Source of the DNA: Winogradskyella ursingii
GTDB taxonomy: Bacteria; Bacteroidota; Bacteroidia; Flavobacteriales; Flavobacteriaceae
Reading direction: 5' to 3'
Length of the DNA: 64,000 nt
NCBI RefSeq assembly: GCF_013403975.1
Contig: NZ_JABFDH010000001.1
Span: 248,001-312,000 of the forward strand
Position numbers and translations under genes: made by a program. The notes under the pieces were generated by a model that worked only from the letters and a program-made list of their open reading frames with translations, had not been told where the DNA came from and did no database searches. This document shows positions 19,541 to 26,047 of the stretch, one piece after another (the stretch's first letter is position 1; the number at the start of each line of letters is the position of its first letter).

Positions 19541-19570
19541 TTTGAATATTGAAACTATTGTTTATATTTG
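19541..19570 (+). promoter_or_regulatory. Bacteroidota promoter of the tRNA-Leu locus
   Basis: A -33 element TTTG (19541-19544) and a perfect TAnnTTTG -7 box, TATATTTG (19563-19570), are 18 bases apart. Transcription would start near 19577, before the broken tRNA copy, so the intact tRNA would be made from a precursor containing that copy. Confidence 0.7.
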
Positions 19571-19594
19571 CATCCCGTTTTACGGATTTCTATT

Positions 19595-19634
19595 GCGGAT
19601 GTGGTGGAACTGGTAGACACGCTAGACTTAGGAT
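19595..19634 (+). pseudogene. Truncated 5' copy of tRNA-Leu(UAG)
   Basis: Forty bases match the first 40 bases of the intact tRNA at 19669 with 38 identities: acceptor 5' strand, D arm, anticodon 5' stem and loop including TAG. After GGAT the match stops and the 3' half (variable arm, T arm, acceptor 3' strand) is missing; 34 unrelated A/T-rich bases follow, then the intact gene begins. The break lies in the anticodon loop within a short palindrome, CTTAGG-N6-CCTAAG (19627-19644). Confidence 0.85.
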
Positions 19635-19668
19635 TTAACCTAAGAAAAAGTGTTAAAATATTTAAAAT

Positions 19669-19750
19669 GCGGATGTGGTGGAACTGGTAGACACGTCAGA
19701 CTTAGGATCTGATGCCGCGAGGTGTGCAGGTTCGATTCCTGTCATCCGCA
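19669..19750 (+). tRNA. tRNA-Leu, anticodon UAG
   Basis: 82 bases. Acceptor stem GCGGATG pairs with CATCCGC, discriminator A at 19750. The D arm holds TGGTAGACAC, the anticodon stem TCAGA pairs with TCTGA around loop CTTAGGA (anticodon TAG, reading CUN Leu codons). A variable arm follows, as for class II tRNAs, then the T arm with GTTCGATTC. CCA is not encoded. Confidence 0.95.
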
Positions 19751-19751
19751 C

Positions 19752-19780
19752 AAAAGCCGAAGAGAAATCTTCGGCTTTTT
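19752..19780 (+). terminator. Intrinsic terminator after tRNA-Leu
   Basis: Perfect 12-base-pair stem (AAAAGCCGAAGA with TCTTCGGCTTTT), GAAA tetraloop, ending in a T-run. It starts two bases after the tRNA. Confidence 0.92.
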
Positions 19781-19821
19781 CGTTTTAAAAAAGTAAGTTT
19801 TCTTCACGATTTTTGACCTTG

Positions 19822-19841
19822 GGTACAACATAGGTACAACA
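19822..19841. repeat. Direct repeat GGTACAACAT beside the tRNA
   Basis: Two copies of GGTACAACA(T) spaced 11 bases start to start (19822 and 19833), about 70 bases after the tRNA terminator. The surrounding 19781-19950 is A/T-rich with no gene. Recombinase arm-type repeats near a tRNA attachment site would look like this, but two copies are weak evidence. Confidence 0.35.
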
Positions 19842-19956
19842 TTTTGTTATTTTAAGTGTGTCATTTTAATTGATGTCAAATAAAATGTTTTATTAATAAA
19901 CTCTAAGATTTATATCTTTTTAATTATTAAATAATTAATATTTCAGTATTCATTGC

Positions 19957-20001
19957 TATTATTTAAGTATTTGCTTAAATAATATAATAATGATATATTT
20001 G
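19957..20001 (+). promoter_or_regulatory. ArsR-type operator overlapping a promoter
   Basis: A perfect 11-base inverted repeat, TATTATTTAAG-N6-CTTAAATAATA (19957-19984), is followed by the -7 box TATATTTG (19994-20001). The -33 TTTG (19970-19973) sits in the centre of the inverted repeat, 20 bases from the -7 box. A dimer bound here would block RNA polymerase. The arsR-family gene starts 22 bases after the -7 box. Confidence 0.8.
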
Positions 20002-20023
20002 TAACCACTTTAAATCAAAAAAG

Positions 20024-20395
20024 ATGAGCTTGGAAATAACTTGTACACGGAACGAAGCAGACAAGAAGCAAATATCGAGATGCAAGGAAACAATAGAGAA
20101 TTCTTCGGACAGCCTTAATGCAATAAGCAAAGTTTTGTCTCTCGCGGGAAGCGAGGTACGACTGAAAATTCTATTCCTATTGAACATAGAGAATGAATTG
20201 TGTCCTTGCGATATTGCGGACATTCTTGAAATGAGTGTTCCCGCCGTATCCCAGCATATCCGAAAAATGAAGGATGCAGGAATTATTACATCGAGACGTG
20301 AAGGGCAAACTTTATATTATTCGCTGGTAAAGAGTGAGGACAATGTTTTGAATGGAATTTTCAATTCAATTTCGACAAGAAAGAAAACAGCTTAG
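20024..20395 (+). CDS. ArsR/SmtB-family metal-sensing repressor
   Basis: 123 residues. The winged helix is clear (LSLAGSEVRLKILFLL, recognition helix MSVPAVSQHIRKMKDAGII, wing RREGQTLYYSL). The sequence ELCPCDIADIL just before the recognition helix carries the Cys pair of the alpha-3 type metal site, and extra Cys occur near the N-terminus (C7, C20). Binding of metal would release it from DNA. It heads a cassette with merTP, so mercury is the likely inducer, although arsenic, cadmium or lead fit the same motif. Confidence 0.9.
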   Translation: MSLEITCTRNEADKKQISRCKETIENSSDSLNAISKVLSLAGSEVRLKILFLLNIENELCPCDIADILEMSVPAVSQHIRKMKDAGIITSRREGQTLYYSLVKSEDNVLNGIFNSISTRKKTA

Positions 20396-20407
20396 AAATT
20401 TTATATT

Positions 20408-21031
20408 ATGGCAACGAATAAAACTTCAAACACCGCGGCCTATACCGGCATTTTTACCGCAGTTGCAGCATCAATATGTTGTATTACACCTGTTTTGGCA
20501 TTAATTGCCGGCACAAGTGGAATTGCATCTACATTCTCTTGGGTCGAGCCATTTAGACCCTATCTTATCGGCCTGACCATTATTGTTTTGGTCTTTGCCT
20601 GGTACGAGAAACTACGGCCGAAAACTCAGGTAGAAATAGATTGCGCCTGTGAGGATGATGCAAAACCTTCGTTTTGGCAATCCAAACGGTTTTTGTTCAT
20701 CGTAACCGTATTTGCTGGATTGATGTTGGCTTTCCCGTACTATGCCAACATATTTTACGCACAGCCTACTAAGGAAATCGTCTATGTCTCTCAATCCAAT
20801 ATCGAAAAGCACACTTTTGATGTTGAGGGAATGACCTGTGCAGGTTGTGAGGCACACGTAGAAAGTGAAGTCAATAAGTTGGATGGAATTATTTCTGTAA
20901 AAGCCAGCTACGAAAATGCCAACACCATAGTGGAATTTGATAAGACTAAAACCGATTTGCCCACAATCCGAAAAGCCATAGAGAGCACAGGATACAAAGT
21001 AGTCGAGAATACCACCAAAGAAAATAAGTAG
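20408..21031 (+). CDS. merTP: Mercuric transport fusion protein MerTP
   Basis: 207 residues. The N-terminal part is MerT-like, with a first helix carrying the paired Cys C24-C25 (ASICCITP), further helices and a cytoplasmic loop with a second Cys pair (DCAC near residue 78). After the last helix near 110 comes a MerP-type heavy-metal-associated domain with GMTCAGCEAHV near residue 144. MerT moves Hg(II) inward; MerP captures it outside. Twelve bases separate it from arsR, and the next gene begins directly at its stop. Confidence 0.9.
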   Translation: MATNKTSNTAAYTGIFTAVAASICCITPVLALIAGTSGIASTFSWVEPFRPYLIGLTIIVLVFAWYEKLRPKTQVEIDCACEDDAKPSFWQSKRFLFIVTVFAGLMLAFPYYANIFYAQPTKEIVYVSQSNIEKHTFDVEGMTCAGCEAHVESEVNKLDGIISVKASYENANTIVEFDKTKTDLPTIRKAIESTGYKVVENTTKENK

Positions 21032-22378
21032 ATGAAAAAATATGATGTTTTCGTTATTGGTTCGGGTATGGCCGGTATGACAATCGCCAATAAATGTGCC
21101 TCAAAAGGTCTTTCGGTCGGCATAACCGATGAACTACCTTATGGTGGCACCTGTGCCCTACGAGGCTGTGACCCGAAAAAAGTGATTATCGGTGCTACGG
21201 AAGTGCGCGACTTCGCCAAAAGGCTTCAAGGGAAAGGCATTGATACCATTCCGGATATTAACTGGAAGGATATAATGGCGTTCAAACAGACTTTCGTCGA
21301 TGAAATGCCGAGGAAAATAGAAAAGGGGTATATGAAGAACGGCATCGATACCTTTCACAGTTCCGCTACGTTTATAAATGAAAATACCCTAAGAATAGGT
21401 AACGAGACCATTCAAGCTGATAAAGTTGTAATTGCGTCAGGTTCAAAACCAAAAGTTTTAGACTTTGAAGGCGGACAGCTTGCGAAAACGAGTACGGATT
21501 TTCTAAATCTTAAGGAATTACCCCAATCCCTGCTTTTCATCGGTGGCGGATATATCGCCTTTGAATTCGCCCATATTGCCGCACGTTCCGGTGCCGAGGT
21601 AACAATAGTACATCGAGGCAAACGTCCATTGGAAAACTTTGACAAGGATATTGTAAAACATTTGGTCGATGCCACACGTAATTTAGGTGTCAAGCTCGTT
21701 CTTGAAACTGAAGTTTCTAAAATTGAACGTAAAGATGGCAACTACATAACTACAGGAATTTCAAACGGAAAGGAAACTAACTTCAAATCGGCAGCAGTAT
21801 TTAATTCCGCTGGCCGTCCCCCAGCCATTTTTGATTTAGAATTGAAAAAAGCAGGTATATCCTTCTCAAAAAAGGGGATAGAGGTCAACGAAAACCTTCA
21901 GAGCATATCGAACGCGAACATATATGCAGCTGGCGATGCAGCGGACTCAAGAGGATTGCCCTTAACACCCGTAGCTGTTTTGGAAGGACACGTCGTAGCT
22001 TCAAATATCATTAAAGGAAATGAGAAAAAAGTCAGTTATCCCCCAATGCCTTCCGTAGTTTTCACTTTGCCCACTATGGCAACCGTTGGCCTATTGGAAG
22101 ATGAGGCCAAAGAAAAGGGATATGATATCAATGTCAATTTTGAAAAAGTGGATAATTGGTTCAATGCGAGACGCCTGAATGTGGATGAATATGCTTATAA
22201 AACAATCATCGATAAAAATAATAATACCATTTTGGGCGCGCATCTGATCGGGCCTCATTGTGAAGAAACCATCAATCTTTTTGCAATGGCGATAAAGACC
22301 AAGATGACCATAAGCGATTTGCGGACAATGATATTTTCATACCCTACAATGGCATCCGACCTAACCTATATGCTTTAG
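21032..22378 (+). CDS. FAD-dependent disulfide reductase, MerA-position homologue
   Basis: 448 residues of the glutathione reductase/dihydrolipoamide dehydrogenase family. It has the FAD motif GSGMAG (10-15), redox pair C41-x4-C46 (GGTCALRGCDPKK), a second nucleotide fold (FIGGGYIAFE), a second FAD contact (IYAAGDAAD) and a dimerisation domain with catalytic His409 followed by Cys410-Glu (GPHCEET). True MerA has an N-terminal HMA domain (often) and a C-terminal vicinal Cys pair that delivers Hg(II). Both are absent here; the protein ends ASDLTYML. Position next to merTP implies a role in mercury handling, but the activity may differ. Confidence 0.85.
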   Translation: MKKYDVFVIGSGMAGMTIANKCASKGLSVGITDELPYGGTCALRGCDPKKVIIGATEVRDFAKRLQGKGIDTIPDINWKDIMAFKQTFVDEMPRKIEKGYMKNGIDTFHSSATFINENTLRIGNETIQADKVVIASGSKPKVLDFEGGQLAKTSTDFLNLKELPQSLLFIGGGYIAFEFAHIAARSGAEVTIVHRGKRPLENFDKDIVKHLVDATRNLGVKLVLETEVSKIERKDGNYITTGISNGKETNFKSAAVFNSAGRPPAIFDLELKKAGISFSKKGIEVNENLQSISNANIYAAGDAADSRGLPLTPVAVLEGHVVASNIIKGNEKKVSYPPMPSVVFTLPTMATVGLLEDEAKEKGYDINVNFEKVDNWFNARRLNVDEYAYKTIIDKNNNTILGAHLIGPHCEETINLFAMAIKTKMTISDLRTMIFSYPTMASDLTYML

Positions 22379-22420
22379 TATTCATTACAATGAAACAGAT
22401 TATTGATTTAAATAAAAAAA

Positions 22421-22804
22421 ATGAAATTAAAAATTTGCCCAACTTGTGGTTGCTCTTTAGTTCGATTGGGAATAAAAAGCACACCGCGCTTATCAATAAA
22501 ATATAAAGATCAAGATTACTTTTTTTGTTGTCAAGGATGTATTGAGCAATTCCAAAACAATGAGGAAAAATATATTGCAGAAATAAAAAATCTAATTATT
22601 TGTCCAGTCTGTCTTGCTGAAAAACCAGAAAACCAAGTAGTAAGTATTCTATACAACGAACGGAACTTCTTATTTTGTAGATGTCCGCAATGTGTTTTAG
22701 AGTTCAATAAAAATCCAGGATATTTTATCGATAGATTAAACGAAAAGATTCCTTATAAAGGTGTTTTTGAGATTTCTTGTTGTAATGATTCAGTAAAAAA
22801 ATAA
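22421..22804 (+). CDS. Duplicated TRASH/YHS-type Cys-rich protein
   Basis: 127 residues. Two similar metal-binding units: CPTCGC...FFCCQGCIEQFQNN (about 5-47) and CPVCLAEK...FLFCRCPQCVLEFNKNP (about 59-97). The pattern C-x2-C ... F-x-C-x2-C-x3-F is that of TRASH/YHS treble-clef domains, which hold soft metals. A C-terminal CC pair adds ligands. No signal peptide, so cytoplasmic. It follows the reductase by 42 bases and is probably a metal chaperone or sink for the mer-type cassette. Confidence 0.7.
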   Translation: MKLKICPTCGCSLVRLGIKSTPRLSIKYKDQDYFFCCQGCIEQFQNNEEKYIAEIKNLIICPVCLAEKPENQVVSILYNERNFLFCRCPQCVLEFNKNPGYFIDRLNEKIPYKGVFEISCCNDSVKK

Positions 22805-22809
22805 TAAAT

Positions 22810-23010
22810 ATGATATTAACATCAGAAATTTCGTGCCCATACTGCAGTCACAAAAAAAAAGAGCAAATGCCTACAGATGCCTGTCAATTCTTTTACGAAT
22901 GTGAGAATTGCAAACAAATACTAAAACCAAAAGAAGGCGATTGCTGTGTATTCTGTTCTTACGGTAATGTCGCCTGTCCACCGATTCAGGAAGGTTCAAA
23001 TTGTTGCTAA
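22810..23010 (+). CDS. GDCCVxC-domain protein
   Basis: 66 residues with ten Cys: CPYC near the N-terminus, CENCKQ, then the signature GDCCVFCSYGNVACPPIQ and a terminal CC. This family is annotated as GDCCVxC domain-containing (seleno)protein; here all positions are Cys codons, not UGA. Such proteins occur beside mercury genes in several bacteria. The start is five bases after the TRASH-type gene, so they are co-expressed. Exact role unknown. Confidence 0.85.
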   Translation: MILTSEISCPYCSHKKKEQMPTDACQFFYECENCKQILKPKEGDCCVFCSYGNVACPPIQEGSNCC

Positions 23011-23054
23011 TAACTTTTAATTATAGTTGATATTATTGTTTCCACAATATATCT

Positions 23055-25283
23055 TTAAAAACTGAATTGTAACCCTGCATTAAATCCAAAAGGATGTCCG
23101 GGACGCAAACCTGCTGGGACACGGGATACTGCATATTCTGAATCAAATAAGTTTATTATGTTTGTTGATAGCGTAAAATTTTCATTAAGAAAATAATGCG
23201 CAGATAAGTCAACGATAAAATTAGAATCTACTTTAAAATTTTCTGGAATCTGTCCAGAACCAGCCTTGGTTCTAAATGCACCTGTATAACGTGAATTTAG
23301 GTTTACTTCAAATTTCTTATGCTGTAGCCCTAAGGTAGCATTTAATTGGTTTTTTGCAATGTATGGTATTTCATCCCCTTTGGTCACTACCCCATAAATA
23401 TCTTCATTACTATCAAAACTGGTCAGGAATTCGGTATCGGTAAGGGTGTAGGAAATCGATATAGGAAGTTTAAATTTCCCTGATGTATTGTATAGCAAAT
23501 TGTAATTTAGCAAAAGTTCAATGCCACTTACACGCACTTCACCAGCATTAAACTGGTCAAGGCTTCCTGTACCACCTGTTGCGGCCAAATCACTTCCCAG
23601 CAGGTTTTGATAATCATTGTAGAATCCGACAAGTTCCCCAGAAAAACCTTTAAAGCCAAATCGGGAACCCAACTCATAATTAATACTTTCTTCTGCATTT
23701 TGTCCCGGTGTATTACTTGGTGGCGAAAATCCTTTATGTATCCCACCGAAAACTGATATATGGTTATTGAATCTGTAATTTGCACCTATGCCTGGAATCC
23801 ATACATCTACGTTATTTTCGCGAATAGCTATATCCTCACCAGTTCTGTTTGGGTCGCTCGTGCCATAATCCGTTCGGGTAAGGGTTATATTTTCATAACG
23901 CAAACCAGGTGTTAAAGTAAGGTTCTCAATTTTAAGGGTGTACAAGAGGTGTGCCGCCAATGCTTTTGCACTACTTATACGATTGGCATCTGCACCTTTT
24001 TCGCCTACTGTGGTTCGTATTAATTCTTGGTTTTCAAAAGCATATCTGTCCACCCATTGAAATCTGTCCTCGTTATCTTCGTGGTAACGTATTCCAGCTT
24101 CCAGAGTTTGTAACCAGCCAGAACCCCATCGTAATTTGGCAATGGATTGAGCACCATTTGAGGTGTATGTTCTGTTGTTTGCCTTTATGCCCATAACATC
24201 GTCTTGGGTGTCTTCGTTTCCTAAAATGGTTTGGTATTCTAAGGGGTAATCCTGTGGTGATGATAGGATGCTGTTTATGCTCACTCTTTCGCCAAGGTTT
24301 ACATCGGTTAACTTATACCAATTCCGTTTGAATTTATTCAAGTAACCAGTGGTACTTATATTTAACGATGGGGATACTTGTATAAAATGGGTAAGTTGGT
24401 ATTGTTGATGTTCGGCGTTCATTACATCCTCAGACGATGCCCTGTATCTTCTATAAGGGTTTTCTTCAAAGTCTTCATCGGTCAATCCCAAGTAAGTTTC
24501 GTTTGCCTCTTCTTCAGAATATTGGATTTTAAATGTTAGTGACTGATACATTTCTGCATCTAAATTTGAGTTGACCCTAAACTTGGCTAAATAATCAGAT
24601 TTATCAAATCCTGTATTGCCATCACCATCTAAATCCTTAAAACCGTCTGAGCTGTAATTGAAATAATCCGTTACAAATCCAAAGTTTTGATAGCTGTCAC
24701 CAATGACTAATTGCGTGTTTCTTGAGCCATAATTCCCTGCGGCAATGGAAGCTCGTCCAGAAAATTCGTCAGGAATTCGGGAAGAAATCATATTAATAGC
24801 ACCACCAGTGGTGTTGGGTCCATATTGAATTTGACTGCTTCCTTTTAAGATTTCGACGGCCTGCATACGCCCAATGGTTGGGAAATAATAGGCGGCAGGT
24901 GCGCTGTAGGGTGCAGGGGCTATGAGAACGCCATCTTCCATCAAATTTATTTTTGCACTACGTTCAGGTGATGTGCCTCGTAAACTTATATTTGGGCGTA
25001 GTCCAAACCCATCCTCTTCGTAAATATTAATTCCTGGAACTGTTTGTAAAACCCTGTTGATATTGGTGTAAGAGAATTTTTTTAAATCCTCTTCAGAAAT
25101 ATAACTCGCAGATCCCGTTTTGTTTTTAATCTCAAATTTACTGCCCAGTATGGTGTTGGCAGATATAATAACCTCTTTTAGACGTTCCGTTTTTTGTTGG
25201 ATGGTATCTTCTTTTTGAGGATTTGTTTGCCCCCATATATACGTAAACTGTAGGATAAATAGTAGAAAAAATAGAATTCTCAT
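23055..25283 (-). CDS. TonB-dependent receptor, ferric-citrate type (FecA-like)
   Basis: 742 residues from the ATG at 25283, which gives a signal peptide (IWGQ end); the longer frame to 25343 passes through the operator region. A TonB-box region is followed by the plug (about 60-165; NINRVLQTVPGIN, LRGTSPERSAKI, EILKGSSQIQYGPNTTGGAIN) and a 22-strand barrel ending in FGFNAGLQFSF. The plug resembles FecA/FhuE-type siderophore receptors. Two Fur-box-like sites at its promoter point to iron rather than copper. It lies convergent to the mer-type cassette. Confidence 0.88.
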   Translation of the reverse strand: MRILFFLLFILQFTYIWGQTNPQKEDTIQQKTERLKEVIISANTILGSKFEIKNKTGSASYISEEDLKKFSYTNINRVLQTVPGINIYEEDGFGLRPNISLRGTSPERSAKINLMEDGVLIAPAPYSAPAAYYFPTIGRMQAVEILKGSSQIQYGPNTTGGAINMISSRIPDEFSGRASIAAGNYGSRNTQLVIGDSYQNFGFVTDYFNYSSDGFKDLDGDGNTGFDKSDYLAKFRVNSNLDAEMYQSLTFKIQYSEEEANETYLGLTDEDFEENPYRRYRASSEDVMNAEHQQYQLTHFIQVSPSLNISTTGYLNKFKRNWYKLTDVNLGERVSINSILSSPQDYPLEYQTILGNEDTQDDVMGIKANNRTYTSNGAQSIAKLRWGSGWLQTLEAGIRYHEDNEDRFQWVDRYAFENQELIRTTVGEKGADANRISSAKALAAHLLYTLKIENLTLTPGLRYENITLTRTDYGTSDPNRTGEDIAIRENNVDVWIPGIGANYRFNNHISVFGGIHKGFSPPSNTPGQNAEESINYELGSRFGFKGFSGELVGFYNDYQNLLGSDLAATGGTGSLDQFNAGEVRVSGIELLLNYNLLYNTSGKFKLPISISYTLTDTEFLTSFDSNEDIYGVVTKGDEIPYIAKNQLNATLGLQHKKFEVNLNSRYTGAFRTKAGSGQIPENFKVDSNFIVDLSAHYFLNENFTLSTNIINLFDSEYAVSRVPAGLRPGHPFGFNAGLQFSF

Positions 25284-25294
25284 TGGTAATAAAT

Positions 25295-25377
25295 TATTTA
25301 GAATGATTTTAAATAGAGGACAAATGTAATGTGCTGATTTCAAAAAACCAATATTATTTAGAATTATTCTTAATAAT
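25295..25377 (-). promoter_or_regulatory. Promoter with two Fur-box-like palindromes
   Basis: On the minus strand the -7 box TACATTTG lies at 25328-25321, with TTG 20 bases upstream. Two palindromes flank it: a 10-1-10 repeat around TTTAGAAT-g-ATTTTAAA (25295-25315, at the expected start site) and a 12-1-12 repeat around TTTAGAAT-t-ATTCTTAA (25353-25377). Each has one mismatch. They match the Fur-box style (AAT-N-ATT core). Confidence 0.6.
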
Positions 25378-25501
25378 ACTTTTGAAGTATTTTATATTCA
25401 GTAGTTTATATCTTATAAGAATTTTAAATTTATTAAAGTGTCTAATAATGGATTACTTAATTAAATTTCTGTTAATCCCAATAAAAACTGTTAAAATTTT
25501 G

Positions 25502-25509
25502 TAATTTTG
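25502..25509 (+). promoter_or_regulatory. -7 box of the copper block
   Basis: TAATTTTG fits TAnnTTTG. Only five bases separate it from the ATG at 25515, so the transcript would be leaderless or nearly so. No convincing -33 TTTG was found. Confidence 0.5.
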
Positions 25510-25514
25510 CAACG

Positions 25515-25934
25515 ATGAAACAAGTTTTCCATAAAATATTATCCATTTCGATGGCCCTTGTAGTGATGTTCTCTACTATGTCATTTACTGTGGATATGCA
25601 TTATTGTGGGGACAATTTGGTCGATTTCAGTTTATTCTCAAAAGCTGAAGGTTGCGGAATGGAAAAAGCGCAACCTACCAAAACTTGTGAGAATCCTAAA
25701 ATGACTGAGAAATCTTGTTGTACTGACCAACAAATTGTAAAGGAAGGCAAAGACGACCTTAAAATATCTTTTGACACACTTTCATTCGAGCAGCAAACGT
25801 TCATCGCTGCTTTTACATATTTTTATATAAACTTATTTGAAGGAACCGAATCTGAAGAAGTTCCTTTTGAAGATTACCCGCGACCCTTTGTCAAACGGGA
25901 TGTGCAAGTGCTGCACCAGACTTTCTTAATTTGA
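25515..25934 (+). CDS. HYC_CC_PP family exported protein
   Basis: 139 residues. Signal-like N-terminus (SISMALVVMFSTMSF), then the family signature HYCGDNL (about 28-34), a Cys-rich stretch ending KSCCTDQQ (about 70-75), and a Pro-containing tail (YPRPF; the usual PP is split by Arg here). Members are found in Bacteroidota next to metal-efflux genes and are thought to bind metal outside the inner membrane. It precedes cusA by 113 bases, separated by a hairpin. Confidence 0.8.
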   Translation: MKQVFHKILSISMALVVMFSTMSFTVDMHYCGDNLVDFSLFSKAEGCGMEKAQPTKTCENPKMTEKSCCTDQQIVKEGKDDLKISFDTLSFEQQTFIAAFTYFYINLFEGTESEEVPFEDYPRPFVKRDVQVLHQTFLI

Positions 25935-25955
25935 TTTGTTAGATTTTTTGAATGA

Positions 25956-25987
25956 AGCCCAATACCGCAGGTGCGGTATCGTGGGCT
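25956..25987 (+). other. Hairpin between HYC_CC_PP gene and cusA
   Basis: Inner stem ATACCGCA/TGCGGTAT (8 pairs, GG loop), then a two-base bulge and outer stem AGCCCA/TGGGCT (6 pairs). No T-run follows, so it is more likely a processing or attenuation structure setting the ratio of the small protein to the large pump. Confidence 0.6.
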
Positions 25988-26047
25988 AAAACTCGTGTTT
26001 GCCATTTTTTGCAGCACGTAATTCCAAAACTCTAATAATCAAATGCT

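Noticed and set aside
21032..22378. Straight annotation as MerA mercuric reductase
   Set aside because: C-terminal vicinal Cys and HMA domain are absent; named as a disulfide reductase in the MerA position instead.
22810..23010. Selenoprotein with in-frame UGA
   Set aside because: The GDCCVxC positions are ordinary Cys codons and no UGA interrupts the frame.
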